The translations under genes were made by a program, and so were the position numbers. A DNA stretch of 64,000 nucleotides from DASSUW01 sp963803335 (GTDB lineage Bacteria > Actinomycetota > Thermoleophilia > Solirubrobacterales > Solirubrobacteraceae), in the NCBI GenBank assembly GCA_963803335.1, contig CAWDME010000008.1, positions 62,001 through 126,000 on the forward strand, given 5' to 3'. A model generated the notes under the pieces. It ran no database searches, had not been told where the DNA came from, and worked only from the letters and a program-made list of their open reading frames with translations. Positions 23,272-30,609 of the stretch are shown in pieces (position 1 is the stretch's first letter; every line of letters starts with the position of its first letter).

Positions 23272-25020
23272 GTGGCTGACCTGACCAACGCCCAGATCGC
23301 CGCCGCGTTCGAGGAGCTGGCCGATCTCTACGAGCTCGACGGTGCCGTCCAGTACCGGGTGATCGCCTACCGCAACGCGGCGCGCACGGTGCGCGACTCC
23401 GCGGTGTCGGTCGCCGCGCTCGCCCGCGAGGGCAGGGTCACCCAGCTGCCGAACATCGGCACGACGCTCGAAGAGAAGCTGCTCGCGCTGGACGAGACCG
23501 GCGACATCCCGGCCGCGGCCAAGCTCCGCGCGAAGATCCCGGTCGGGCTCGTGTCGGTCATGCACCTGCCGGGCTTCGGCCCCAAGCGCGCGCGGCGGCT
23601 CTATGACGAGCTCGGCGTCGACTCGCTCGACGCGCTGCGGGCGGCGGTCGAGGACGGGCGCCTGCGCGGACTGCGTGGGTTCGGCGCCAAGGCCGAGGAG
23701 AACCTCAAGCAGGTGCTGGCCGACCACGACGAGGCCGACGGGCAGCCGGCGCCGCGCGTGGTGCTCTCCCGCGCGCTCGCGGTGGCGGGCGAGATCGCCG
23801 AGGCGCTGCGCGCCCATCCGGCGGCCGACCGCGTTGAGGTCGCCGGCTCGCTGCGCCGCTGGGCCGACTCGGTCAAGGACCTCGACATCATCGCCACGGC
23901 CTCCGACCCCGCCGCGCTGTCGAAAGCCCTGGCCGAGCTGCCGCTCGTGGAGTCGGTCTCGCAGTCCGGCGAGGCCGGCGCGCGGGTCGTGACCCACTCG
24001 GGCATGAAGGTCGACCTGCGCGTGGTCGAGCCGGACCAGTTCGGCAACGTGCTCCAGCACTTCACGGGCTCCAAGGCGCACAATGTGGCGCTGCGCGAAT
24101 CGGCCGTGCGCCGCGGCCTCCACGTGTCCGAGTACGGGATCCTCGACGACGCCACCGGCGAGACGACCCGCTGCGCGACCGAGGAGGAGGTCTACGCCAC
24201 GCTGGGGCTGGACTGGATCCCGCCCGAGCTCCGCGAAGGCCGCGGCGAGCTCGAGGCGGCGACACCCGCCGGCGGCGGCCTGCCGGCCCTGATCGAGCTG
24301 GAGGACCTGCGCGGCGACCTGCACTCGCACACGACGCTGTCGGACGGCACAGCGACCGCCGAGGAGATGGCGGCGGCGGCGATCGAGCGCGGCCTCGAGT
24401 ACCTCGCGATCACCGACCACTCGGCCACCCACGGCTTCGGCGACCACGTGACGCCCGATGCGCTGCGCGCCCGCATCGACGAGATCCGGGCGCTCAACGC
24501 CTCGCTCGACGGCATCGAGCTGCTGATCGGGACCGAGTCGAACATCCTCCCCGACGGCTCGCTGGACTATGAGGACGACCTGCTCGAGCAGCTCGACTGG
24601 GTCGTCGCCTCCGTCCACACGTCGTTCCAGATGGGCGCGAAGGAGATGACCGATCGCATGGTCGCGGCCATCGAGCACCCGTTCGTGGACGCCATCGGGC
24701 ACCCGACCGGCCGCAAGATCGAGAAGCGCCCGCCGTACGGGCTCGACATCGAGCGCGTGATCGAGGCCGCCGCGCGCACCGGCACGATGCTCGAGATCAA
24801 CGCCTCGCCCAACCGGCGCGACCTCAACGAGATCCACGCCCGCGCGGCGGCCGAGGCCGGCGTCCTCATCCTGATCGACTCCGACGCGCACTCGACCGCC
24901 GAGTTCGACGTGCGGCGCTACGGGATCGCCACCGCCCGCCGCGCGTGGCTGACCGCCGATCAGGTCGCCAACACCCGCCCGTGGCCGGACTTCGCGCCGC
25001 TGCGCAAGCGCGCCCGCTGA
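23272..25020 (+). CDS. polX: Family X DNA polymerase with PHP 3'-5' exonuclease domain
   Basis: PolX of 582 aa, a gap-filling repair polymerase with AP-endonuclease/3'-5' exonuclease activity. The N-terminal 8-kDa-like domain (LADLYELDGAVQYRVIAYRN) and helix-hairpin-helix MHLPGFGPKRARRLYDELG lead to the palm with VAGSLRRWADSVKDLDIIA (GS motif and the DxD metal ligands) and HSGMKVDLRVV (third Asp). The C-terminal PHP domain has GDLHSHTTLSDGTATAEEM, YLAITDHSATHGFGDHV and DSDAHSTAEFDVRRYG with the metal-binding His/Asp set intact. The GTG start follows a -10 TAGCCT by 10 nt. Its last 61 bp overlap the convergent FAD oxidoreductase. Confidence 0.94.
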   Translation: MADLTNAQIAAAFEELADLYELDGAVQYRVIAYRNAARTVRDSAVSVAALAREGRVTQLPNIGTTLEEKLLALDETGDIPAAAKLRAKIPVGLVSVMHLPGFGPKRARRLYDELGVDSLDALRAAVEDGRLRGLRGFGAKAEENLKQVLADHDEADGQPAPRVVLSRALAVAGEIAEALRAHPAADRVEVAGSLRRWADSVKDLDIIATASDPAALSKALAELPLVESVSQSGEAGARVVTHSGMKVDLRVVEPDQFGNVLQHFTGSKAHNVALRESAVRRGLHVSEYGILDDATGETTRCATEEEVYATLGLDWIPPELREGRGELEAATPAGGGLPALIELEDLRGDLHSHTTLSDGTATAEEMAAAAIERGLEYLAITDHSATHGFGDHVTPDALRARIDEIRALNASLDGIELLIGTESNILPDGSLDYEDDLLEQLDWVVASVHTSFQMGAKEMTDRMVAAIEHPFVDAIGHPTGRKIEKRPPYGLDIERVIEAAARTGTMLEINASPNRRDLNEIHARAAAEAGVLILIDSDAHSTAEFDVRRYGIATARRAWLTADQVANTRPWPDFAPLRKRAR

Positions 25021-26375
25021 TCCTCGGGCGGGATGTTCTGATTGAGCCGGAACACGTTGTCCGGGTCGTAGGCGGCCTTCACGGCGGCGAGCCGCTCCCA
25101 CGTCGCGCCGGGATACGCCGCGCGGACGCGCTCGGAGCCCTCGTCCGCGAGGAGGCCCGCGTAGGCGCCGGGGGCGCGGTCGTCGAGCTCGGCGGAAAGC
25201 CGGCGTACCCATGCGGCGTGCTCGGGGCGCTCGGAGGTGGACGGGTCGTAGATCGCCGCCACGTTGATCATCATCGGGCTCTGGCGATGGGCGAAGGCCG
25301 TGGCGTCCGCGGGCACGCGGGCCATCGCGCCGCCGAGCACGCGAATCTCGCAGGCGGCCATCGTCGCGGACGACTCACCGATCCGTTCGAGGATCGTCGT
25401 CGCCTGTCGTGAGCCGACGCTGCGGGCGAACATCGTCCGCGTCACCATGGCGAGGCCGGAGCGCTGCTCGTCGGGGTACATCTCGGCGTACTGCATCGGC
25501 CGCAGGAGATCGGCGACCGGCTCGGCCAGGGCGCGGAACGGCGCGACAGCGCGGCGGCCGGCCTTCATGTCGCCCGCATAGACCATCCTCGCCAGGACGA
25601 CGGGGCTGCCGTGCAGCGCCTCGGGCACGAACGGTAGCGGCGGCGCGGGCAGCACGTTGGCGATCGTCGTCAGCGCCTCCGGCGCCGCCTCGGCGTGCGC
25701 GACGAAGCCGGCGATCACCGCGGGCGTCGCGGGCAGCACGAGCAGGCCACCGAGGACCGTGTCGACCGGATGCAGCCGGTACTGCAGGCGCGTGACGACG
25801 CCGAAGTTGCCGCCACCGCCGCGCAGCGCCCAGAACAACTCGGGCTCCGTCTGTGCGTCCACGCGGCGCAGCCGCCCGTCGGCGGTGACGATCTCCGCCG
25901 CCAGCACGTCGTCGATGGTCAGCCCATGCTTGCGGATGAGGAAGCCGATGCCGCCGGCGAGCGTGATGCCGCCGATTCCGACCGAGCCGGTGTCGCCGAA
26001 GCCGGTCGCGAGGCCGTGCCGGGCCGCCGCGACGGTGTACGCGCCGGCGGTGAGGCCCGCGCCTGCCCACGCCGTGCGCCCAACGGCATCGAGCTCGAAC
26101 GAGCGCAGGGCCGAGAGGTCGATCACGATGCCGTCGCAGACGCCGTGGCCGGCGGGGCTGTGGCCGCCGCCGCGGACCGCGAGCTCGGACCCGGTCGTGC
26201 GGGCGTAGGCGATGACTCGGGCGATGTCGTCCGGGCCCGCAACGCGGGCGATGAGGGCCGGACGGCGATCGGCGTGCGCGGCGAAGACGGTCCGCGCCTC
26301 GTCGTAGGCGGGGTCCTTCGGGGTCAGGACGGGGCCCTGGAGGTCTCGGGCCAGCTGTTGGGCGTCGAGGAGCAT
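24960..26375 (-). CDS. FAD-binding PCMH/BBE (berberine-bridge-like) oxidoreductase
   Basis: Flavoprotein of 471 aa. The PCMH FAD domain has LAVRGGGHSPAGHGVCDGIV, with the RxxGH motif whose His often binds FAD covalently, and GLATGFGDTGSVGIGGITLA with GGGGNFGVVTRLQYRL. The C-terminal BBE motif is YDPDNVFRLNQNIPP. The second covalent-attachment Cys of bicovalent BBE enzymes (in a GxCxxVG loop) reads GDTGSVG here, so mono-covalent linkage is likely. Substrate unknown; it probably oxidises an alcohol or sugar using O2 or another acceptor. Expression is very likely controlled by the divergent TetR gene through two operators. The C-terminal tail beyond NIPP is unusually long and overlaps polX. Confidence 0.9.
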   Translation of the reverse strand: MLLDAQQLARDLQGPVLTPKDPAYDEARTVFAAHADRRPALIARVAGPDDIARVIAYARTTGSELAVRGGGHSPAGHGVCDGIVIDLSALRSFELDAVGRTAWAGAGLTAGAYTVAAARHGLATGFGDTGSVGIGGITLAGGIGFLIRKHGLTIDDVLAAEIVTADGRLRRVDAQTEPELFWALRGGGGNFGVVTRLQYRLHPVDTVLGGLLVLPATPAVIAGFVAHAEAAPEALTTIANVLPAPPLPFVPEALHGSPVVLARMVYAGDMKAGRRAVAPFRALAEPVADLLRPMQYAEMYPDEQRSGLAMVTRTMFARSVGSRQATTILERIGESSATMAACEIRVLGGAMARVPADATAFAHRQSPMMINVAAIYDPSTSERPEHAAWVRRLSAELDDRAPGAYAGLLADEGSERVRAAYPGATWERLAAVKAAYDPDNVFRLNQNIPPEDQRARLRSGAKSGHGRVLAT

Positions 26376-26390
26376 CGTTCGACGGTTCCT

Positions 26391-26445
26391 TTCTTGTGCA
26401 CTGTACAAGAACCATCGTAACCGATACTTGTGCGCTGTACAAGAA
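26391..26445. promoter_or_regulatory. Two TetR-type operators between FAD oxidoreductase and tetR
   Basis: Two near-palindromic sites share the core CTTGTGCRCTGTACAAG: site 1 at 26391-26411 and site 2 at 26425-26445, 34 bp apart, both followed by AAC. Site 1 lies between the oxidoreductase -10 and its start codon. Site 2 covers the -35 boxes of both promoters. A TetR dimer on both sites would block both genes. Confidence 0.85.
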
Positions 26446-26456
26446 CAGGCTAGGCT
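26414..26456. promoter_or_regulatory. Divergent promoters of FAD oxidoreductase and tetR
   Basis: Plus strand: TTGTGC (26428-26433), 17-bp spacer, TAGGCT (26451-26456), then 7 nt to the tetR GTG, implying a leaderless mRNA. Minus strand: TTGTAC (plus 26437-26442), 17-bp spacer, TACGAT (plus 26414-26419), then a leader with an AAAGGAA Shine-Dalgarno sequence before the oxidoreductase ATG at 26375. Both -35 boxes lie within operator site 2. Confidence 0.7.
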
Positions 26457-26463
26457 GGTCACC

Positions 26464-27108
26464 GTGCGCAAACCGGCCGCGACCGCTCACCGTGGCGTGA
26501 CACGGCAGGCCGTGGCCGAGGCGGCCGCCGACCTCGTAGCGACCGACGGGCTGGGAGCCCTGAGCGTCCGCCAGGTGGCCACCCGCCTCGGCGTCTGGCC
26601 GACCACGGTCGTGCATCACGCCGGTGGCCGGCGCGACGGCCTGCTCGCCCTGCTGATCGAGCACCTGGCGGCCGGCATCAGCACCGAGCTGCACGGCGGC
26701 TGGCGGGCGCGGCTGACCGAACTCGGACACGAGATCCGTCGCGTCGCGCTCGCCCATCGGGGCTTGGCCGACGAACTGCTGCGATCCGGCGCCACAGGGC
26801 CGCAGGCGTTACGCCTCGCCGACGCGATCCTCGGCGCGCTTGAGGACGCCGGTCTGGACCCAGACGCCGCGCAAGACGCCTACGACGTCTTCCTCACCTA
26901 CGTGCTCGGAAGCGCCGGGCGTCAGACGACGGCAAGCGCCCCTGCGCGCTGGCGCGGGTTCGAGATCGCGCTCGACCAAGCCGAGCCCGACGCCTATGGC
27001 GCTCTCCGCCACGCCACGCGCGGCGGCACGACGCGTGACGACGACGCGCACTTCGGCGGCGGCCTGGACCTCGTCCTCGACGCCATCGCCGGCCGCACGG
27101 CCCGCTGA
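26464..27108 (+). CDS. TetR-family transcriptional repressor
   Basis: TetR-type regulator of 214 aa. The N-terminal helix-turn-helix is VTRQAVAEAAADLVATDGLG followed by LSVRQVATRLGVWPTTVVHH; the C-terminal region (about 65-214) is the all-helical ligand-binding and dimer domain, resembling TetR_C. An alternative TTG start 12 codons upstream lies inside operator 2 and is unlikely; the GTG at 26464 is 7 nt from a good -10. Two operators between this gene and the divergent FAD oxidoreductase indicate that it represses that gene and itself, released by a ligand that is probably the oxidoreductase substrate. Confidence 0.9.
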   Translation: MRKPAATAHRGVTRQAVAEAAADLVATDGLGALSVRQVATRLGVWPTTVVHHAGGRRDGLLALLIEHLAAGISTELHGGWRARLTELGHEIRRVALAHRGLADELLRSGATGPQALRLADAILGALEDAGLDPDAAQDAYDVFLTYVLGSAGRQTTASAPARWRGFEIALDQAEPDAYGALRHATRGGTTRDDDAHFGGGLDLVLDAIAGRTAR

Positions 27109-27114
27109 GGCGCG

Positions 27115-27630
27115 CTATGGGTGCGTCAGGAACGAGCCGCCGAAGCCGGGGGTGCGGATGAGCTGGATCGGCTGCAGGGGCGTCGTGCGGGCGATGTAGA
27201 AGCGCACGCCGTCGCGCTCCTCGATCGCCGCAACGGCTGAGGCCTGGCGCCGCCACGCGAGCGCCCAGATGATCGTGAAGCCGGAGGCGACGGACGCGAC
27301 CTGCGGCTCGAACGCGCTGAGGATCGAGGCGCCGAGCGTGGCGAAGAGCAACGGCCACAGGCGGTTGATGAGCGTCAGGCCGGGCCGCAACTCGGGCAGC
27401 GTCGTCTGCGAGCGGGCGTTGAGGAGCAGCCGCCGGATCGGCGGCGAGGTCTCGTTGCGGCGCCCGAGCCAGATTCCGATCAGCACCGAGCCGCCCCACC
27501 ACACCCCGCTGAAGACGACCAGCGTCGTGTCGTACTCACGCGAGAGCCCGATCACTGTGAGCGCGGCCAGCAGCGTCGCCGACCCCGCGCTCAGCAGGAC
27601 CGTCATGCGGAGGAAGTCGCCGAACCGCAC
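27115..27630 (-). CDS. Hypothetical four-helix membrane protein
   Basis: 171-aa integral membrane protein with four hydrophobic segments in two pairs: TVLLSAGSATLLAALTVIGL and VFSGVWWGGSVLIGIWLG, then LLFATLGASILSAFEPQVAS and SGFTIIWALAWRRQASA. A basic loop (RRNETSPPIRRLLLNARSQT) separates the pairs. The C-terminal 35 residues are soluble and begin IEERDGVRFYIARTTPLQPI. I recognise no family. The GTG start directly adjoins the otsB stop (TGAGTG), so it is translationally coupled to trehalose phosphatase; its 3' end stops 6 bp from tetR. Confidence 0.65.
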   Translation of the reverse strand: MRFGDFLRMTVLLSAGSATLLAALTVIGLSREYDTTLVVFSGVWWGGSVLIGIWLGRRNETSPPIRRLLLNARSQTTLPELRPGLTLINRLWPLLFATLGASILSAFEPQVASVASGFTIIWALAWRRQASAVAAIEERDGVRFYIARTTPLQPIQLIRTPGFGGSFLTHP

Positions 27631-28437
27631 TCAGTCCAGCAAGGCTTGGAGCATGTCGCGCACGCCGTCCGTGCCGTCGACCATCACGTCCGCCTCCTGC
27701 GCCAGTGCCGACGGGCCCTCGTCGGAGCGCACGCCGACGCGGATGGCGGTGCCGAGCCGGCCCTCCTCGGCGAGCTCCGTGAGCCCGCGGAAGGCATCGA
27801 GGTCGGTCGTGTCATCACCCGCGTAGAGGGCGGCTGCGAGGTCGCGGTCGCGCAGGAGGGCGACGACCCCGGCGCCCTTGTCGATCCGCACCGGCGGCCG
27901 GATCTCGAGCACCTTGCGGCCCCAGTGGACGTTGAAGCCGGACTCCTCGGCGCGCTGCGCCACGCTCTCCACGGCCTCCTGCGCGCCCTCCTCGTCGGGC
28001 ACGCCGCGCCAGTGCAGGGCGGCGATTGCCTCTTTGTCCTCGAGCCGTACGCGCAGCTTGCGCAGCGGCTCGTCGTAGGCGTCGTTGACGAACGCCTGCA
28101 CGCGCCGCGTCCACGCCTGCAGCTCGCGGTCGACCTCCGGGGCGATCGCGCCCGGCCGCAGCACCTCGGAGCCGTGCGAGCCGAGGTACGCGATCGAGCC
28201 GAGCGCCACGATCCGGCGCGCGTCCGAGGCCCGACGGCCCGACACGCACGCCACGACGCCGTAGCGCTTGGCCACCTCGATCAGCGGCCGCCGCGTGCTT
28301 TCGGGCATGTGGGCGTCGTCCGGGTGCTGGACGATCGGCGCGAGCACGCCGTCGACATCGAGCAGCACGGCCGACCGATGCGGTTCGGCCTTCAGTGGCT
28401 GCAGGATCTCCTCGAGGGTTCCGGTCGGGCCCGGCAC
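27631..28437 (-). CDS. otsB: Trehalose-6-phosphate phosphatase
   Basis: HAD-superfamily phosphatase of 268 aa that dephosphorylates trehalose 6-phosphate. Motif I is VLLDVDGVLAPIVQHP (DxDG nucleophile near residue 27), the cap region has YLGSHGSEVLRPG and LRVRLEDKEAIAALHWRG (typical of OtsB), and motif IV is LYAGDDTTDLDAFRGL. Motif II Ser/Thr is in CVSGRR. There is no otsA in the window, so synthesis must be encoded elsewhere, or the phosphatase acts on related sugars. The GTG start is 20 bp from the divergent cupin gene, with a shared -10 region. The downstream membrane protein is coupled. Confidence 0.92.
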   Translation of the reverse strand: MPGPTGTLEEILQPLKAEPHRSAVLLDVDGVLAPIVQHPDDAHMPESTRRPLIEVAKRYGVVACVSGRRASDARRIVALGSIAYLGSHGSEVLRPGAIAPEVDRELQAWTRRVQAFVNDAYDEPLRKLRVRLEDKEAIAALHWRGVPDEEGAQEAVESVAQRAEESGFNVHWGRKVLEIRPPVRIDKGAGVVALLRDRDLAAALYAGDDTTDLDAFRGLTELAEEGRLGTAIRVGVRSDEGPSALAQEADVMVDGTDGVRDMLQALLD

Positions 28438-28457
28438 TCGGACTAGTATGCCGCCCG
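28438..28457. promoter_or_regulatory. 20-bp divergent promoter with superimposed -10 boxes
   Basis: Plus strand TAGTAT (28444-28449) lies 8 nt before the cupin ATG. Minus strand CATACT (plus 28445-28450) lies 7 nt before the otsB GTG. The hexamers coincide except for 1 bp. Both transcripts would be leaderless. Confidence 0.5.
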
Positions 28458-28835
28458 ATGCCCAAGGAGCCGATAAAGGGCGCCGGCTGGGCCGTGAGCT
28501 CGATCGACGATCTCGGCGAAGGCCCGGGCTTCCGCAAGGTTCGCGGGCCGCTCGGCATCACCGCGTTCGGCGTGAACGCGATCGTCCTGCCGCCCTCGTG
28601 GGTCACGCCACAGCACTCGCACGAGCGTCAGGAGGAGCTGTACCTCGTGCTCGACGGCGAGATCGAGTTCAGCCTCGGCGATGCCAAGCAGACGGTCGGC
28701 CGCGGCGGCCTCGTGAAGGTGGATCCGGGCACGGTGCGCTCGCTGCGCAACACGTCCGACTCCGCCGAGGCGACGTACTTCTGCGTCGGCGGCGCCGACG
28801 GCTACGTCGGCCGCGACGGCGTGACGGTGGCCTGA
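28458..28835 (+). CDS. Cupin-domain protein
   Basis: Single-domain cupin of 125 aa. Motif 1 is WVTPQHSHERQEELYLVLDG, giving the metal ligands His-x-His and a downstream Glu pair; motif 2 is VDPGTVRSLRNTSD, where the usual motif-2 His (P-x-G-x-x-H) is replaced by Arg (PGTVRSLRN), so the metal site may be incomplete. Function unknown; such small cupins are often storage, sugar-isomerase or dioxygenase relatives. The ATG at 28458 follows TAGTAT by 8 nt. Its last 34 bp overlap the convergent mscL gene. Confidence 0.82.
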   Translation: MPKEPIKGAGWAVSSIDDLGEGPGFRKVRGPLGITAFGVNAIVLPPSWVTPQHSHERQEELYLVLDGEIEFSLGDAKQTVGRGGLVKVDPGTVRSLRNTSDSAEATYFCVGGADGYVGRDGVTVA

Positions 28836-29203
28836 AGCAGGTCGCGGATCTCGGTCAGCAGCACGACGTCCTCGGGCACGGCCTCGGGCGGCGGCACCTC
28901 GCCCGCCTTGCGGCGCTCCATCAGGTAGTTCACCGGCTTGACCACGAGGAAGAACACCGCGGCCCCGACGGTCAGCAGCGCGAGGACCGCGTTCAGGAAC
29001 GACCCGTAGCGGATCACCGCGTCGTTGACCGTGATGGTCAGGTCGTCGAACCCGGGCTTGCCGAAGATGATCGAGATGATCGGCGTGACGATGTTCTGGA
29101 CCAGCGACGTCACGACCGCGCCGAACGCGGCCCCGATGACCACCGCGACGGCCAGGTCGATCGCGTTGCCGCGCAGGATGAAGTTGCGGAACTCCTTCAG
29201 CAT
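28802..29203 (-). CDS. mscL: Large-conductance mechanosensitive channel
   Basis: MscL of 133 aa, the osmotic-shock release valve of the inner membrane. N-terminal MLKEFRNFILRGNAIDLAVA and VVIGAAFGAVVTSLVQNIVTP form the amphipathic helix and TM1 pore helix; TM2 is NAVLALLTVGAAVFFLVVKP, followed by the cytoplasmic bundle segment PEDVVLLTEIRDLL. The length is typical. A GGGAGG Shine-Dalgarno sequence precedes the ATG by about 5 nt. The gene overlaps the convergent cupin by 34 bp and is divergent from ppa with a 32-bp gap. Confidence 0.95.
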   Translation of the reverse strand: MLKEFRNFILRGNAIDLAVAVVIGAAFGAVVTSLVQNIVTPIISIIFGKPGFDDLTITVNDAVIRYGSFLNAVLALLTVGAAVFFLVVKPVNYLMERRKAGEVPPPEAVPEDVVLLTEIRDLLQATVTPSRPT

Positions 29204-29235
29204 TCACGCCTCCCGTAGATATCCTCGCTCGCCGG
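29204..29235. promoter_or_regulatory. 32-bp divergent promoter around a GATATC centre
   Basis: Plus strand TATCCT (29220-29225) is 10 nt from the ppa ATG. Minus strand TATCTA (plus 29217-29222) is 13 nt from the mscL ATG. The hexamers overlap by 3 bp. The mscL leader holds GGGAGG, so that gene alone of the pair has a Shine-Dalgarno sequence. Confidence 0.45.
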
Positions 29236-29709
29236 ATGGCCGGTGAGCGCGTTCACTGCCTGGTCGAGATCCCGAAAGGATCGCGGAACAAGTACGAATG
29301 GGACGAGGAGCTCGGCGGGATCAAGCTCGAGCGTTTCCTCTTCTCGTCCGTCGTGTATCCCACCGACTACGGCTTCATCCAGGACACCTGCTCGCCGAAG
29401 GGGACGCCGCTGGACGCGATGGTCTGCGTCTCCGAGCCGACGTTCCCCGGCTGCGTGATCCCCGCTCGCGTCGTCGCCGTGCTGCGGACCCGCGACGAGG
29501 CGGGGCAGGACGACAAGGTGTTGTGCGTGCCGTACGACGACCCGAACTGGAGCCACATGGAGTCGCTCGACGACATGCCCAAGCAGCTGCGTGACGAGAT
29601 CGAGCACTTCTTCGGCAGCTACAAGCTGCTCGAGGGCAAGGACGTCGAGGTCCAGGGCTGGGAGGATCGCGAGATCGCGGAGCAGCTGGTCGCCGACGCG
29701 CGTCAGTAG
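29236..29709 (+). CDS. ppa: Inorganic pyrophosphatase (family I), divergent active-site motif
   Basis: Soluble family I pyrophosphatase-like protein of 157 aa. The fold markers are clear: VEIPKGSRNKYEWDEELGGI (substrate Lys/Arg/Tyr), VVYPTDYGFIQDT, DEAGQDDKVLCVPYDDPNW (the D97/D102-type metal ligands) and IEHFFGSYKLLEG. But the canonical DGDPLD motif, whose three Asp bind the catalytic metals, reads KGTPLDAMV: the first two Asp are Lys and Thr, only the third remains. Either a variant subgroup uses other ligands, or catalysis is reduced. It is divergent from mscL and overlaps the dehydrogenase 3' end by 7 bp. Confidence 0.85.
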   Translation: MAGERVHCLVEIPKGSRNKYEWDEELGGIKLERFLFSSVVYPTDYGFIQDTCSPKGTPLDAMVCVSEPTFPGCVIPARVVAVLRTRDEAGQDDKVLCVPYDDPNWSHMESLDDMPKQLRDEIEHFFGSYKLLEGKDVEVQGWEDREIAEQLVADARQ

Positions 29710-30587
29710 CCGGCGTCCGGGTCGATCACGCCGAGCAGCTCCTCGCCGCGCGCGAACCGGCGCACGTTCTCCTCGACATGGCGGGCCAGGTATCGCCGCA
29801 GCGTGGCCGGCGGGTTGGCGATGTGCGGCGTGATCAGCGCGCGCGGCTCGCTCCACAGCGGATGGCCGTCGGGCAGCGGCTCGGGGTCGGTGACGTCGAG
29901 CGCCGCACCGCCGATCGACCCGGCGGCGAGCGTCGCCACCAGCGCGTCGGTGTCGACGAGCGAGCCGCGGGCGACGTTGACGAGCCACGCGTCCTCGCGC
30001 ATCGCCTCGAGCTCGCCGGCGCCGATGACGTGGCGCGTGTCCGGCGTCGCCGGCGCGGCGATGACGACGTGGTGGGCGGCGGGGAGCACCTCGGGGAGCC
30101 GATCGGCCGGCAGCGTCCCGTCCCGCCCGCGCCGTGTCACCGCGAGGACCTCGACGTCGAGCGGCGCGAGCAGCGCGATCAGCGCCCGCCCGATCCCGCC
30201 GGCGCCGACGATCGCCACCGTCGACCCGTCGAGCGGCCGGGCCGGCGGCGCCGTCCAGGTCGCTGTCCGCGCGCAGTCGGCCAGGCGCCGCGTGCCCGCG
30301 AGCATCAGCGCGAGCGCGTGCTCGGCGACCGGCAGCCCGTAGGCGCCCGCCGCCGAGGTCCACAGGCGTTCGCGGTCGGTCTTGGCCAGCCAGTTCTCGA
30401 CGCCGGCGCTCGGCAGCTGCACCCAGCGGATCCCGTCCGGGAGCGACTCGGGGAACGAATCCGGGTTCGAATCCAGCCAGACGAGCGCGTCGGCCTCCGC
30501 GAGCGGCCCGATTCGGCCGCCCGCCGCAGGAATCGCCTCCTCGACGGCGCGATCGGACTCGGGGGCCACGTGCACGGTCGGTTGCAT
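29703..30587 (-). CDS. D-isomer-specific 2-hydroxyacid dehydrogenase
   Basis: NAD(P)-dependent dehydrogenase of 294 aa, of the GhrA/glyoxylate reductase-like branch. The nucleotide motif is STVAIVGAGGIGRALIALL (GxGxxG), followed by NVARGSLVDTDALVATL (substrate Arg), DVTDPEPLPDGHPLW (catalytic Glu) and ALITPHIANPPATLRRYLAR (catalytic His, with HIAN in place of the commoner HxSG). The N-terminal catalytic lobe is short, as is usual for this branch. Substrate not determinable (glyoxylate, hydroxypyruvate or other 2-oxoacid). The ATG lies 6 nt after a minus-strand TACGTT, suggesting leaderless translation; divergent from the ABC-F gene. Confidence 0.88.
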   Translation of the reverse strand: MQPTVHVAPESDRAVEEAIPAAGGRIGPLAEADALVWLDSNPDSFPESLPDGIRWVQLPSAGVENWLAKTDRERLWTSAAGAYGLPVAEHALALMLAGTRRLADCARTATWTAPPARPLDGSTVAIVGAGGIGRALIALLAPLDVEVLAVTRRGRDGTLPADRLPEVLPAAHHVVIAAPATPDTRHVIGAGELEAMREDAWLVNVARGSLVDTDALVATLAAGSIGGAALDVTDPEPLPDGHPLWSEPRALITPHIANPPATLRRYLARHVEENVRRFARGEELLGVIDPDAGY

Positions 30588-30609
30588 GGTGCGAACGTAC
30601 CTGTCGCCC
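30588..30609. promoter_or_regulatory. 22-bp divergent promoter around a GTAC centre
   Basis: Minus strand TACGTT (plus 30594-30599) ends 6 nt from the dehydrogenase ATG. Plus strand TACCTG (30598-30603) ends 6 nt from the ABC-F ATG; it lacks the final T and is the weaker of the two. Same compact layout as the other divergent pairs. Confidence 0.4.
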
